Source: Acidobacteriota bacterium
GTDB taxonomy: Bacteria; Acidobacteriota; Vicinamibacteria; Vicinamibacterales; SCN-69-37
Direction of reading: 5' to 3'
Length of the DNA stretch: 64,000 bases
NCBI GenBank assembly: GCA_020853395.1
Contig: JADYYY010000015.1
Location: 124,001-188,000, forward strand
This document shows positions 27,234 through 36,465 of the stretch, piece by piece. The notes beneath the pieces were generated by a model. It did not search any database. It saw only the letters and a program-made list of their open reading frames with translations, and had not been told where the DNA came from. The stretch's first letter is position 1; the number at the start of each line of letters is the position of its first letter. Both the position numbers and the translations under genes were made by a program.

Positions 27234-27914
27234 CCGCTTCGCCTTGAACTCGACTTCCAGCTCGATCTTGTCGTCGACGCTGAGCAGCCGCGCGAGCGAC
27301 GGCTTGGCGATCTTGTAGGTCGGGAAGAGCAGCGTCGTGGTGGCGCGTCCCGACACGGCGTCGTTGCCGAACGTCGCGACCACGTTCCAGGTCGCTTCGC
27401 TCGTCACGCCGTGCAGCGTCATGTCGCCGATGAGCTGGAACCCGGCCTGGGCCGGCGGCGCTGAAGGGAACGGCACCGGCAGGCCAACGGCGCGCGTCGG
27501 CACGAGCTCGAGGAACGGGAACTTCTCCGTTTCGAGCGTGTTGCGCTGGACGTAGCCGTCGCGCATCTGCTGGTCGCTCGTGAGCGTCCGCAGATCGACG
27601 GTGATCTTCGACTTCGCGCGATCGACCGACCCGTCGGGATTGATCACGATCGTGCCGGTCACCGACTCGGTCGAGCCGACGGCATCGCTGGGGAAGTTGA
27701 TGCCGGCCAACTGCTCTCGAACACGATAGCGGGCGCGGGTGCCCTCGGCGATGTCGAGCTTCGCGGGCCGTTTGGGATCGGGAGCCGGCGCGGCAGCACG
27801 GCCGCCGCCGGGCGCGGGCGGCGCGCCTTGCGCGCCAAGAACGCTGATACCGGGACCGGCCGCCAGGCCGATCGCGAGCGAGAGAGCGAGCACCACCAGA
27901 CCCCGTGACTTCAC
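27222..27914 (-). CDS. YceI family protein
   Basis: 230 residues with a signal peptide (SRGLVVLALSLAIGLAAGPG). After a Pro/Gly/Ala-rich linker comes the YceI lipocalin-like barrel: TVDLRTLTSDQQMRDGYVQ, TEKFPFLELVPT, LIGDMTLHGVTSEATWNVV and TTLLFPTYKIAKP. YceI proteins are periplasmic and bind isoprenoid-type ligands. The LHGV motif is well conserved. It converges on and overlaps the esterase gene end. The gap 27915-28119 contains nothing I can support. Confidence 0.85.
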   Translation of the reverse strand: MKSRGLVVLALSLAIGLAAGPGISVLGAQGAPPAPGGGRAAAPAPDPKRPAKLDIAEGTRARYRVREQLAGINFPSDAVGSTESVTGTIVINPDGSVDRAKSKITVDLRTLTSDQQMRDGYVQRNTLETEKFPFLELVPTRAVGLPVPFPSAPPAQAGFQLIGDMTLHGVTSEATWNVVATFGNDAVSGRATTTLLFPTYKIAKPSLARLLSVDDKIELEVEFKAKRSAL

Positions 27915-28119
27915 GTGCGTGTCCTCCTGAGGGAACCTGGAAGGAACTACGGCAAACGTGGGCCGGTGGTTTCCTCGAGGGCATCAGGCATCGCGCCGTG
28001 CCGCTCGGGAGCCGGCCGGACGGGCTCCTCGTGCGGTCTCTGGGGATGAGCGTCCGGAGGCTGGCTGGCTGACTGACGGGTGCGCGAGGCGGAGCACGTG
28101 CCGGCGTCCGTCCGGGCGT

Positions 28120-28449
28120 TCAGCCGAGGCGTTTGAGTCTGATGACGTTGCTCCGCCGGCGTCGTCGCGGCGTGACCGCCACTGGGGCCGGGCTGGTGGA
28201 CCGCGCGAGCACGTCCTGCTTCTGTTCGTCGAGCGCGGCCCTCCGCTTCTTCTCGCGAAGGTATCGGTACTCGTCGCGGCTCGAGTCCCAGGTGCGCGTG
28301 CCGATCGGCGCGCCAGGGATCACCGGCTCGCGCCAGCCGCACGATCGACACACGATGTGGGCGGGCATGTCGGCGGTCTTCGGCGTCATCACCGTATCCG
28401 AATGGCGACACCAGAAGGTCCGCAGTATCCGCCACGACTGCAGTTGCAT
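28120..28449 (-). CDS. Small basic protein with a possible zinc-ribbon
   Basis: 109 residues with AGGAG 8-9 bases before ATG 28449. Cysteines are arranged as WCRHSD then, 20 residues later, VCRSCGWREP, which could form a zinc ribbon with one CxxC knuckle and a Cys/His half-site. The C-terminal third is strongly basic (RRRRRSNVIRLKRLG). Probably cytoplasmic, possibly nucleic-acid binding. No family recognised. The next small gene upstream on the same strand (28645-28947) may be co-transcribed. Confidence 0.5.
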   Translation of the reverse strand: MQLQSWRILRTFWCRHSDTVMTPKTADMPAHIVCRSCGWREPVIPGAPIGTRTWDSSRDEYRYLREKKRRAALDEQKQDVLARSTSPAPVAVTPRRRRRSNVIRLKRLG

Positions 28450-28644
28450 AGATACGCTCCTGAAAGCGCTGGGCGCGCCGAAAGAGAGCGCAACTTCAGT
28501 ACCACGTTGTCGCCTGGATCAACGGTAGGTGCCGCGCGAAACGCGCCGGAAGTCTGCTCCGCAGGTGCCTTCGGTCGCGCTCCGGCCGCAAGGACGGCAC
28601 ACGTTTTCGCGGTTCTTCCCCGACCGGTCGGCGGCCGGCCGCCG

Positions 28645-28947
28645 TTACGTCCAGCCCTGGGCGAGGGCTTCCTTCTTCCAGGCCTCGGCGACCGTCGAGA
28701 CCTCGCCGTGAGACGTGCAGACCTTCGATCGGAGGAAGTTCGAGCCAGCAGTGAGCCGGAGCTCCCAACCAAGCCGATGTGTCGACACGGCGCACCGCAG
28801 CGTGAGCGCGCCGCGCGTCAGCGCGAACATGTCGCCCAGACGCTGCGGGCCTGCGTAGAAATCGTAGCGTTTGAGCACGAGGTCCATGAGCCGATCCCAG
28901 TGTACAGGTCGCGCGTCGTCTTGCCCGCATGCCTGCGCGGTTCGCAC
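28645..28947 (-). CDS. Small conserved-looking protein of unknown function
   Basis: Up to 100 residues from ATG 28947; a second ATG at 28887 (MDLVLKRYDFYAGP) gives 80 residues and may be the true start. The composition is protein-like rather than frame shadow: LRCAVSTHRLGWELRL, then VCTSHGEVSTVAEAWKKE and a terminal ALAQGWT. No signal peptide or membrane segment. It lies on the same strand as the small zinc-ribbon-like gene. I do not recognise it. Confidence 0.45.
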   Translation of the reverse strand: MRTAQACGQDDARPVHWDRLMDLVLKRYDFYAGPQRLGDMFALTRGALTLRCAVSTHRLGWELRLTAGSNFLRSKVCTSHGEVSTVAEAWKKEALAQGWT

Positions 28948-29148
28948 GCGCCGCCGGGCCGACTGCCCTCGTCAGATCGCTCGTCGCCCGCTCGTGGCAA
29001 CTCGGTGAGCAGACGGATGCGGGCACGAGCCGCGCCGCGCTCGTCTGCGCGTCTGGACTCTCGTCCACGGAGTAGTGACACGTCCCGACGCAACGGTCAT
29101 CGCGTCCGCGGCACGACGTCCGCGCGTGCGCCAGTTCGGAGGTCACCG

Positions 29149-29193
29149 ATGCTCGAGGGTCGCAACGTCTCGAAGCGATACGGCGCCGTCACG
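29149..29193 (+). pseudogene. 5' remnant of an ABC-transporter ATPase gene
   Basis: ATG 29149 has a good ribosome site (GGAGGT, 29138-29143) and encodes MLEGRNVSKRYGAVT, the exact opening style of ABC ATPases (strand 1 plus the KRYG A-loop). The frame then runs into unrelated residues with no Walker A. The stub is opposite the 3' end of an ADOP permease gene, the usual partner of such ATPases, so it looks like the leftover start of a deleted transporter gene. Confidence 0.5.
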
Positions 29194-29269
29194 TCCTGCA
29201 CCTGCAGTGGCGACGGCCAACAACCGTCACTCTGCGCACAACGCGACGTGCCTCTTGGCGCGTCGCTCG

Positions 29270-31852
29270 TCATTCGACTCTCAAGACGGTGACCGGCGTC
29301 ACCTTCGTGGCTTTGAGCGCTGGCACGAGCGAACCCGCAGTCGCGATCAGCATGACGATGCCGGCCCCTGTCGCGAACGTGGCCGGATCGCCGGGCGTGA
29401 TGCCGAAGAGGAGCGCGCTCATGGAGCGCGCGAGCACGTACGCGGCCGGCACACCGAGCGCCATGCCGAGCACGGCCAGGCGCAGGCCGTCCGCGAAGAT
29501 CATGCGACCAACCCGTGCGGGACGGGCGCCCAGCGCGAGACGGACGCCGATTTCGCGGGAGCGTTGCGCGACCGTGTAGGCCAGCAGTCCGTAGATGCCG
29601 ACGCCCGACAGCAGAATGGCCACCGCCGCCAGCACGCCCAACACGCGAAGCTGCGCGCGCCGGCCCGCCGTCTCGCTCGCGAGCACGTCGTCCATCGTCC
29701 GAATCTCGGAAACCGGCTGCTCGGGGTCGGCCGCGTGCACGATCTGGCGGATCGCGGAGACGATCGATGGCTCGGCGCCGGCATGGCGCACGACCAGATC
29801 CTTCGGGTCGAAGTTGGCGGGTTGTCCGTTCGCGATCTGCTGCGCGGGCAGGTACATCTGAGGTTCACTCGCGCGCTCCAGCCCGCGGACTCTAACATTG
29901 CCGACGACGCCGACCACGGTGCGGATGTCACCGCGGTGTCGGAACGTCTTGCCGATCGCGTCTTGGCCGGGCCAGTACCGTTCGGCGAACGACTCACTGA
30001 CCACCGCGACCCACGCACCCTCCCGCGTGTCGGTGTCTTCGACGTCGCGTCCACGCCGCAGCGGAATTCCCATCGTGGCGAAGTAGCGCGGCGTTATCCA
30101 CCGATGGCTGACCGCCTCGTTGCGGGTAGCCTGCGGATCCCGTCCCGGAACGTCGAGGCCGGTGACGAAGCCGGTGACGATCATCGGCAGGCCGCTCGTG
30201 AACGCGGCGCTCTCGACGCCAGGCAGCGCGCGCACAGAGGTCAGGACGCGTTGGTAGAACTCCGTGCGCCGGATGGCGCCGGCATACTTCGGCCGCGGCA
30301 GCGCCGTCTCGAGGGTCAGCACGTGGTCGGCCGCGAACCCAGGATCGATCGTCTGCACACGCCAGACCGTCCTGATCAGCAGTCCCGCGGCAATCAGGAG
30401 GACCATCGACATGGCGATTTCGACGGTCACGAGCCCGGCGCGGACGCGCTGCGTGCGGTCGCCGCTGCGGGTGCCCCCACGGAGCACGGCGAATCCCGTA
30501 CGGCTGGCGCGAATCGCCGGGAACACGCCGAATCCGAGCGCCGTGGCCGCCGTGAAGGCCGCCGCAATGGACAGCACGCGGAGGTCCAACGTCGGCCGTG
30601 TGGACATGGGGAGCGTGGACGGCACGAGCGTCGAGAACCACGGCACCGCAGCGGCTGCCATCAGGACGCCGGCGGCGCCGCCGATGGTGGTGAGGACGAC
30701 GGTTTCCGTGATGAGCTGCCGCACGAGCCGTTCCCGGCCCGCGCCGAGCGCCGCACGGACGGCCAACTCTCGCCGGCGCGCGGCGGCGCGCGCGAGCAGG
30801 AGGCTGGCGAGATTTGCGCACGTGAGGAGCAGAAGGCACGCGCTCGCGCCGCTCAACGTGACGAGCGTCAAGCGGGCGCGCGGCGACATGTTGTCCGCGA
30901 GGCGGAAGAAGCTGATGCCCGTGTCCGCGTTCGTCTCCGGGTAGTCGTGTGCGAGACGATCGGCGATCGTCGTCAATTCCGCTCGCGCTCGATCGAACGT
31001 CACGTTCGGTTTCAGGCGGCCGATGGCTTCGATGTAGTTGTCGGTTCGATCCGCGAAGTCGTCGCCCTCGAGCGGGAGCGGCGTCCAGAGCTGGATGTCG
31101 CGATTGGGGAAGTAGAAGCCAGACGGCATGACGCCGATGATCGTGTAGGGCGCGCCGTCGAGCGTGATCTTCCGGCCGAGCACGTCCGGTGCGCCTGCGA
31201 ACTGCGAGTGCCACAGGCCGAAGCTGATCACCGCGGCATTCCGGTCCTCCGCGTTTCCCTGGCGGAAGACGCGGCCCATCAGCGGTGTTACGCCGAGCAG
31301 CGGCAGTACCTCGGACGTCACCGGCGACGTCGACAATCGACGAGGCTCGCCGGCGCCGACGAGATTCATGGCGCCGTTGCCGAACGCGCCCATGGCCGCG
31401 AACGACGAGCTCATGACCTTGAAGTCTCGATAGTTGGCCGGCGACAGCTCGTTGTTGCAGCCCCAGCCGCCCCCTCGCCGTGGTCCCTCGCAGAGTCGCA
31501 CCAGGCGGTCGGGTTCCGGGAACGACAAGGGCCGCACGAGCACGAAGTCCGCGACGGAGAAGGCGACGGTGTTCGCGCCGATGCCGAGTGCCGCCACCAC
31601 GATCACGGTCAATGCGAACCCGGGCGATCGGTAGAGCGTGCGAGCTGCGTAGCCGACGTCTTGCCTGAGGAGGTCCCAATGGACGGCCGGCGCGTTCACG
31701 ATCAGCTCGCCGACGACGGCGAGCCAGACCGGCACGCGTGCGAAGCCGTGCGCCGCGCGAAGGCGCGCTCGAACGATCGCCGCCATCTCGTCGCCGTGCG
31801 CGGCGCGGAACGACGCGGGGTAGGCGTGGAGCAGCAGGCGATAGAGCCGCAT
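29270..31852 (-). CDS. ADOP-family ABC transporter permease (MacB/FtsX-like)
   Basis: 860 residues. N-terminal acidobacterial leader domain (LYRLLLHAYPASFRAAHGDEM), then a TM helix and a MacB-type periplasmic core (NYRDFKVMSSSFAAMGAFGN, DGAPYTIIGVMPSGFYFP), an FtsX helix bundle (LTLVTLSGASACLLLLTCAN), a second periplasmic core and a terminal FtsX bundle (YGLLAYTVAQRSREIGVRLALGA). This duplicated layout is the 'acidobacterial duplicated orphan permease' class, which lacks its own ATPase gene and probably exports hydrophobic compounds or acts mechanically. The start overlaps the PadR stop by one base, so PadR is the first gene of the operon. Confidence 0.9.
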   Translation of the reverse strand: MRLYRLLLHAYPASFRAAHGDEMAAIVRARLRAAHGFARVPVWLAVVGELIVNAPAVHWDLLRQDVGYAARTLYRSPGFALTVIVVAALGIGANTVAFSVADFVLVRPLSFPEPDRLVRLCEGPRRGGGWGCNNELSPANYRDFKVMSSSFAAMGAFGNGAMNLVGAGEPRRLSTSPVTSEVLPLLGVTPLMGRVFRQGNAEDRNAAVISFGLWHSQFAGAPDVLGRKITLDGAPYTIIGVMPSGFYFPNRDIQLWTPLPLEGDDFADRTDNYIEAIGRLKPNVTFDRARAELTTIADRLAHDYPETNADTGISFFRLADNMSPRARLTLVTLSGASACLLLLTCANLASLLLARAAARRRELAVRAALGAGRERLVRQLITETVVLTTIGGAAGVLMAAAAVPWFSTLVPSTLPMSTRPTLDLRVLSIAAAFTAATALGFGVFPAIRASRTGFAVLRGGTRSGDRTQRVRAGLVTVEIAMSMVLLIAAGLLIRTVWRVQTIDPGFAADHVLTLETALPRPKYAGAIRRTEFYQRVLTSVRALPGVESAAFTSGLPMIVTGFVTGLDVPGRDPQATRNEAVSHRWITPRYFATMGIPLRRGRDVEDTDTREGAWVAVVSESFAERYWPGQDAIGKTFRHRGDIRTVVGVVGNVRVRGLERASEPQMYLPAQQIANGQPANFDPKDLVVRHAGAEPSIVSAIRQIVHAADPEQPVSEIRTMDDVLASETAGRRAQLRVLGVLAAVAILLSGVGIYGLLAYTVAQRSREIGVRLALGARPARVGRMIFADGLRLAVLGMALGVPAAYVLARSMSALLFGITPGDPATFATGAGIVMLIATAGSLVPALKATKVTPVTVLRVE

Positions 31853-32211
31853 CAGGCCTTGCGCGGCACGAGGCCGCTGGAGCGGGCGAGGTCGAGCATC
31901 TGCGCCAGCCGGCGGCTCTCAGCCGCTGCGACCGCCCGGCCGAACGGCGTGATCCGGTAGTAGCGCCGGCGCTCGTCGTCGAAGTCGCCGGCCGGCCGCG
32001 TGCGGCTCTCGCGAATCAGCCCTTGGCCGAGCATCCGCTCGATGGAGCGGTAGAGCGTGCCGGGACCCAGCTTCAGCGCGCCGCCAGTGCGCGCCTGGAC
32101 GTCCTTGATGATGCCGTAGCCATGCCGATCGTCCTCGGCCAGAGCAACGAGGATGTGAAAGGCCGCGGCGGGCAGCGGCAGCAGCGATTCTGGTGTGGTC
32201 GTGGCGGGCAA
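31852..32211 (-). CDS. PadR-family transcriptional regulator
   Basis: 119 residues from a TTG codon at 32211 with a weak GGTGG site upstream. PadR winged helix: FHILVALAEDDRHGYGIIKDV, KLGPGTLYRSIERMLGQGLI, RRYYRITPFGRAV. PadR proteins are small repressors; in Acidobacteriota they are commonly paired with ADOP permease genes, as here (TGATG junction). It probably controls its own operon from the 32212-32374 gap. No clear palindrome was identified there. Confidence 0.9.
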   Translation of the reverse strand: MPATTTPESLLPLPAAAFHILVALAEDDRHGYGIIKDVQARTGGALKLGPGTLYRSIERMLGQGLIRESRTRPAGDFDDERRRYYRITPFGRAVAAAESRRLAQMLDLARSSGLVPRKA

Positions 32212-32374
32212 CTCTATCCACCGTGCACACAGTTGGACGGAAGTGGGACGCCGTGGTTAGCAGGCTCTGCCGGAGCCGGCGCGTCGCGTGTGCGGCGGCC
32301 CGAGCGCGCGCCGATCGCGGGCGCCGCCAACGTACAATGCGGTGAGACCAAGCTCTCCGGAGGCGGAGTACCTG

Positions 32375-33226
32375 ATGAGCGATCGGACGATTCTGATTAC
32401 GGGCGTGACGGGCAAGCAGGGTGGATCGACCGCACGAGCGCTGGTGGGCCACGGATTCCGCCTGCGCGGCATGACGCGGCGGCCGCACAGCGACGAGGCG
32501 CGCGCGCTGAAGAATCTCGGCATCGAGATCGTCGAGGGCGACCTCGACGACGAAGCGTCGCTGACGCGCGCGATCGCCGGCGCGTGGGGCGTGTACGCGG
32601 TGCAGAACACGTGGGAGGCCGGCGTCGAGCGCGAGGAGACCCAGGGACATCGGCTTGCGCGGGTGGCGCACGCCGCCGGCGTCGAGCACTACGTGTACGC
32701 GTCGGTCGGATCGGCGCACCGGCAGACCGGTATCCCGCACTTCGACAACAAGGCGCGGATCGAGGACACGATCCGATCGCTCGGGTTTCCCTCCTACACG
32801 ATCATCCGGCCGGTGTTCTTCATGGAGAATCTGACGTCGCCCTGGTTCCTCAACGGCGACACGCTCTACGCCGCGCTCTCGCCCGCGACCGTGCTGCAGA
32901 TGATCGCCGTCGACGACATCGGCAAGTACGGCGCGCTCGCCTTCACGCAGTCGGAGCGCGTCAGGAACCGGGCCTTCGACATCGCCGGCGATGCGGTGAC
33001 GATGCCGATGGTGGCGAGCGTGTTCACGAGAGTGTTCGGACGGCCGATTGGGTTCGTGCAGGTGCCGCTCGAAGAGGTGCAGAAGAACAGCGAGGACTTC
33101 GCGATCATGCTGCAGTGGTTCGGCGAGGTCGGGTACGACGTCGACATCCCCGCGCTGATCCGCGAATTCGGCATCACGCCGATGACGTTCGAGCAGTGGG
33201 CGAGCCGGTTGCCGGCTGCCCAGTGA
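32375..33226 (+). CDS. NmrA-like NAD(P)-binding protein
   Basis: 283 residues from ATG 32375 with GGAGGCGGAG upstream; a TACAAT box lies at 32333-32338. Rossmann start TILITGVTGKQGGSTARALV (GxTGxxG), then GIEIVEGDLDDEASL, EHYVYASVGSAHR and PSYTIIRPVFFMEN. This is the NmrA/HSCARG atypical short-chain dehydrogenase branch, redox sensors or quinone-type reductases that usually lack the catalytic Tyr-x3-Lys. Cytoplasmic. Divergent from the PadR/ADOP operon, without evident functional link. Confidence 0.85.
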   Translation: MSDRTILITGVTGKQGGSTARALVGHGFRLRGMTRRPHSDEARALKNLGIEIVEGDLDDEASLTRAIAGAWGVYAVQNTWEAGVEREETQGHRLARVAHAAGVEHYVYASVGSAHRQTGIPHFDNKARIEDTIRSLGFPSYTIIRPVFFMENLTSPWFLNGDTLYAALSPATVLQMIAVDDIGKYGALAFTQSERVRNRAFDIAGDAVTMPMVASVFTRVFGRPIGFVQVPLEEVQKNSEDFAIMLQWFGEVGYDVDIPALIREFGITPMTFEQWASRLPAAQ

Positions 33227-33268
33227 CGAGACGCCAGAGGATCATTCGCTGAAGCCGGCCGGACCCCG

Positions 33269-33772
33269 TCAGGCCGGCATGACGCGAGGCCTGCGCCGGA
33301 GCAGGAGACGCCAGTAGATCGCGGCGCTGAGGCCGCCGGCGAGGGCGCCTTCGCAGACGATGAGGCCGAAGGTCGCCCACGGCACTGCGCCCGCGAACGG
33401 GACGGGCGCTCGCCGGCTGAGGTATTCCACGACGTAATCCGTCGTCCCGCCCCAGACGTAGCGGCCGAGCACGCCGCTCAGCAGACCCATCGCGATCGGC
33501 AGCAGGCCAGAGATGGCACCTGCCAGGACGACCTCCGTGAACCTCGTCCGGCCGGTGTCCAGCGCCCAGAACGCCAGCGGCACGCCCACGAGCGCCGCGC
33601 TTCCGGCGGCGAAGATCAAGACCGTCCCAGCCGGCACGCGTGGCGACGGATCCAACCACCTCAGCACGACCGCCACGATCATCACGACCGGAACGATGGC
33701 GAAGACCTGAAGCGGCGAAGGCGGCGAGTCGTCAGGGTCGGTCATCACACGTCTTGGACACCGGGAAGACAT
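33269..33772 (-). CDS. Small integral membrane protein, unknown function
   Basis: 167 residues with about four hydrophobic segments: FAIVPVVMIVAVVLRWL, GTVLIFAAGSAALVGVP, FTEVVLAGAISGLLPIAMG and PWATFGLIVCEGALAGGLS. No recognised family. It converges on the NmrA-like gene. The 150-base gap to the next gene shows nothing clear. Confidence 0.55.
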   Translation of the reverse strand: MSSRCPRRVMTDPDDSPPSPLQVFAIVPVVMIVAVVLRWLDPSPRVPAGTVLIFAAGSAALVGVPLAFWALDTGRTRFTEVVLAGAISGLLPIAMGLLSGVLGRYVWGGTTDYVVEYLSRRAPVPFAGAVPWATFGLIVCEGALAGGLSAAIYWRLLLRRRPRVMPA

Positions 33773-33923
33773 CCGGCGGACGCTGGCGTCAGACGGATGA
33801 TGCGTGGGGCGTGTCCGTGCGCACCGTCACAGCGCGCTTCACCAGATCCGATCGCGTCGACACGGACGAACATGGCTGCTGCGGCGCCCCATGATCGGTC
33901 GGCGCCGTACCTGAGGAGACCGC

Positions 33924-34979
33924 CTACCAGCGGACGACCGCAGCAACGCCTGCGCCTTGCTTTCGCAGCAGGGGCGTCACCGTGATGCCGGTGCCGAGGG
34001 TGCGGCGATAGAGCGGCGCGCGATGGTCGCGGAGGCTGTCGGCCAGCGCGCCGATCGCACTGCCGATCCCGGCGCCTATGCCGACGAAGAGCGCATTGAC
34101 CGCGAGCACCTCACCGGCGCCGCACTCCTCTTCGAACGCGCACGCGAGATACGTCACGAGCACCGAGGGCGCGAGCGCGCCGAGGGCTCCGATCTTCACG
34201 CCGCGCGCGATCCCGTTGCGGATGGAATCCGTCGTGTCGATGGCATCGATCTCGTCCGGCGCGAACGACATCAGGCCACCCGCCGTGTGGAGCGTGAGGC
34301 GCGATGCGGAGCGGAGGACGACCTCGCCCGCGATCTCGCGGCCCTGGCCGTTCGTCACCCATGCCCGATCGCCCTCGGCGAGCCCAGCCCACGGCGTCGA
34401 CGCGGCAACGTCGCGCGGCCGCGTCGGGTATGCACCGATCGGCACGACCACGCCAGCCGACAGCCGTCCGGCGAGCCGATCGGTGAGGATGAAGGACGAT
34501 TCCAGGACGATGGCCGCGTGCGCGCCCACGCGGACGTCGACGCCGCCGCCGACCGTGAACGCCGGCAGCACCTCGCTCGATCTCGACGCGGGAAACGTCA
34601 CGGGCGGTGGCCCCGGCAGCGCGGACTCGCCGACGACGATGAGCGTTCGCGCGAAACCGCCGCCGAGCGTGGTGAAGGCGCGGACGGGACCCTCGGCGTG
34701 CACGACGCGCTTGAAAGCCGCGAGGTGGAGATCGGTCGTCCGTTTCGTCAGCGGTTCGGACGGGGACAACGCCTGCAGGCTGGTGGTGACCTGAAGCGCG
34801 TTTCTGCCGTCGAAATTGACGACCAGGCGCGGCCCGCGCGCCAGGCCGCCGCGGTCGCGGATGAGCAGCGCCGACGCATCGATTCCGAGCTCGACGGCGG
34901 GTGCTGCAGTCTGCGCGGCCGCTTGGTGTGCCGCCGGGCTGGTGACGAACGCGACCGCCAAGAACAAGGAACGCATCAT
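33924..34979 (-). CDS. Exported protein with glycine-zipper-like hydrophobic segment, unknown function
   Basis: 351 residues with a signal peptide (MRSLFLAVAFVTSPAAHQAAAQ). The first half has outer-membrane-like alternating strands (PRLVVNFDGRNALQV, GGGVDVRVGAHAAIVLES). The middle holds an SH3-like strand pair (GDRAWVTNGQGREIAGEVV) and the pattern FAPDEIDAIDTTDSIRNG. Then comes a Gly/Ala hydrophobic stretch (NALFVGIGAGIGSAIGALAD), and the protein ends in VAAVVRW, as beta-barrel proteins do. This mixed architecture is frequent in Acidobacteriota but unassigned. Outer membrane or periplasm is likely. Confidence 0.6.
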   Translation of the reverse strand: MMRSLFLAVAFVTSPAAHQAAAQTAAPAVELGIDASALLIRDRGGLARGPRLVVNFDGRNALQVTTSLQALSPSEPLTKRTTDLHLAAFKRVVHAEGPVRAFTTLGGGFARTLIVVGESALPGPPPVTFPASRSSEVLPAFTVGGGVDVRVGAHAAIVLESSFILTDRLAGRLSAGVVVPIGAYPTRPRDVAASTPWAGLAEGDRAWVTNGQGREIAGEVVLRSASRLTLHTAGGLMSFAPDEIDAIDTTDSIRNGIARGVKIGALGALAPSVLVTYLACAFEEECGAGEVLAVNALFVGIGAGIGSAIGALADSLRDHRAPLYRRTLGTGITVTPLLRKQGAGVAAVVRW

Positions 34980-35215
34980 CGTGGACCTCTCACCGATCTA
35001 TGCGCAGATCGCGCCAGCATCGGTTCGCAAGCCTGTTGCTGGAGGTGCGAGCCTCGTGAGGGCATGCCGTGCCGGGATGGGAACCGGACGGGGCTCGAGA
35101 GGGCCGGCCGAGTGAGAGCCCATGCCCCGAGGCCGACGGGCAAGACGCGAGCGCGACACGGCCGCCGTGCGCGCGGCGAGTGCCAACAGCACGGCAGGAG
35201 AGTCCGCCGCGCTCG

Positions 35216-35413
35216 TCACGAGCCCGAAGCCGCGGGAGGCTGTGGCATTCCGATGCCTGCCGCAGCCTCCCGCGGCATCGCGAAGGCGTCTTGATCGTCG
35301 AACACGTACGGCGTCGTCAGCAGATCCATCCGGCGGGCGAGCGCGATCATCTCGACTTCCTTCGCGTAGCTCCTCCCCGTCTCCTCGAGGCTCTCGCGGA
35401 AGACGCACGAGCA
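35216..35413 (-). pseudogene. Remnant of a PEP-hydrolase-family (TIM-barrel) gene
   Basis: About 65 codons on the minus strand read [20 protein letters not shown], then [21 protein letters not shown], which match the core of phosphoenolpyruvate-hydrolase-like TIM-barrel proteins. The frame degenerates right after AM, where the family would read an Ala-Gly-Ala-Asp barrel strand, and soon stops. Upstream the same frame has no family similarity. The full-length family is around 280 residues, so this is a small internal fragment. The rest of 34980-35460 holds no gene. Confidence 0.6.
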
Positions 35414-35460
35414 CGGACGGCCGCGAGCTGCGCCGCCCGTGGTCGTCCGTGATCGTGGCG

Positions 35461-36258
35461 TCACGCCCGCGGCGTGCGGACAGGGCGCCGCGGACGTACG
35501 AACTCGAACGGATAGAGCGAGCTCCACCGTGGGTTGTCGCGGTGATAGACCACGACGACCGCCTCGCCCGCCGACAACGACCGTTTCGACGCGTCGAACC
35601 GGGCCGCCGCGCGGCTGCCGCCGAGCGGCCGGAACTCGTACTCGAGACAACTCGCGCCTTTCCTCCCGACGCCGAGCCTTCGGGACGGCGTGACGATTCC
35701 GGCCACGACACGGCCTTCCGCGAGCAACTGCCACTGGCGTCTGACGGAGAACGCGATCCCGAACGCCAGACCAGCCAGCAGAAGGCTGACGAACGGGACG
35801 AGCAGGAGCGGTGGGCCATCTCGAGGAGGACGGTCCGGCATCCAGCTCTGATCGGGACGTGATCGCAGGAAGGCGACGGCCAGGTGATCGCCGGGGCGAG
35901 GGCGCGTCGCGGGCGCCATTCGGCGATCGACGTCGCCACGGAACTCGCGTCCGTCGACGGAGTACGTGTACGAGACCGCGACGCGGCGCCTGTCGTTCGA
36001 CCGAGGCACGACTCGCGTGACCGTCGCGGTCGCGACCACGCTGTCGCGCGACCGCAGCTCCTGTTCGGCGATGCCGCGGCGATGGAGCGCGGACAGGAGC
36101 GCCGCAGCCGCAAGGGCGGCGACCGCCAGCGCGCCGGCGACGGCGACGATGGCGATGCCGTGCTTCGTGAGCTCGACGTCGCGCGGCACGCTTCCGCCCA
36201 GCTCGTCGGGAATGCTCCCGGCCGGATGACCGTGTGCCTTCGTCGCGCCGCTCTTCAT
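35461..36258 (-). CDS. DUF3592-type membrane protein
   Basis: 265 residues. After a polar N-terminus there are a TM helix ([21 protein letters not shown]), a soluble stretch with [21 protein letters not shown] and [10 protein letters not shown], a second TM ([20 protein letters not shown]) and a repeat of the same soluble unit ([13 protein letters not shown] ... [13 protein letters not shown]). The duplicated 'variable-strand, TM, YxxxNP' unit fits DUF3592. The start overlaps the ribbon-helix-helix gene by 4 bases, so it is the third gene of the SPFH operon. Function unknown; inner membrane. Confidence 0.65.
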   Translation of the reverse strand: MKSGATKAHGHPAGSIPDELGGSVPRDVELTKHGIAIVAVAGALAVAALAAAALLSALHRRGIAEQELRSRDSVVATATVTRVVPRSNDRRRVAVSYTYSVDGREFRGDVDRRMAPATRPRPGDHLAVAFLRSRPDQSWMPDRPPRDGPPLLLVPFVSLLLAGLAFGIAFSVRRQWQLLAEGRVVAGIVTPSRRLGVGRKGASCLEYEFRPLGGSRAAARFDASKRSLSAGEAVVVVYHRDNPRWSSLYPFEFVRPRRPVRTPRA

Positions 36259-36452
36259 CGACGTTTCCCTGGCTTGCTGTCTGCGGCGGCGCCCTCGCCG
36301 GAGGCCGGCAGGCGGCCGTTCGCTTCGAGCGAGCGCCGGAGCACGAATTCGATCTGGGCGTTCAGGCTGCGCAGCTCGCCGGCCGCCCAGCGCTGCAGCG
36401 CGTCGTACACGGCCGGATCCAGCCGGAGCAGAAAGGCCTTGCGCTCCGCCAT
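36255..36452 (-). CDS. Ribbon-helix-helix (Arc-like) DNA-binding protein
   Basis: 65 residues. [19 protein letters not shown] and [16 protein letters not shown] form the beta-strand/helix/helix of an Arc/MetJ-type dimeric repressor, followed by a disordered basic tail. Small RHH proteins of this kind are often found beside SPFH genes. It probably regulates its own operon: three GAYATC repeats with 11-bp period lie just upstream of the first gene (37347-37374). It sits 13 bp after the SPFH stop. Confidence 0.8.
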   Translation of the reverse strand: MAERKAFLLRLDPAVYDALQRWAAGELRSLNAQIEFVLRRSLEANGRLPASGEGAAADSKPGKRR

Positions 36453-36465
36453 GACCGCCTTCGTT

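Noticed and set aside
29075-31960. 961-codon open frame on the plus strand opposite the ADOP permease
   Set aside because: Shadow frame; the minus strand encodes a clear MacB/FtsX-type permease.
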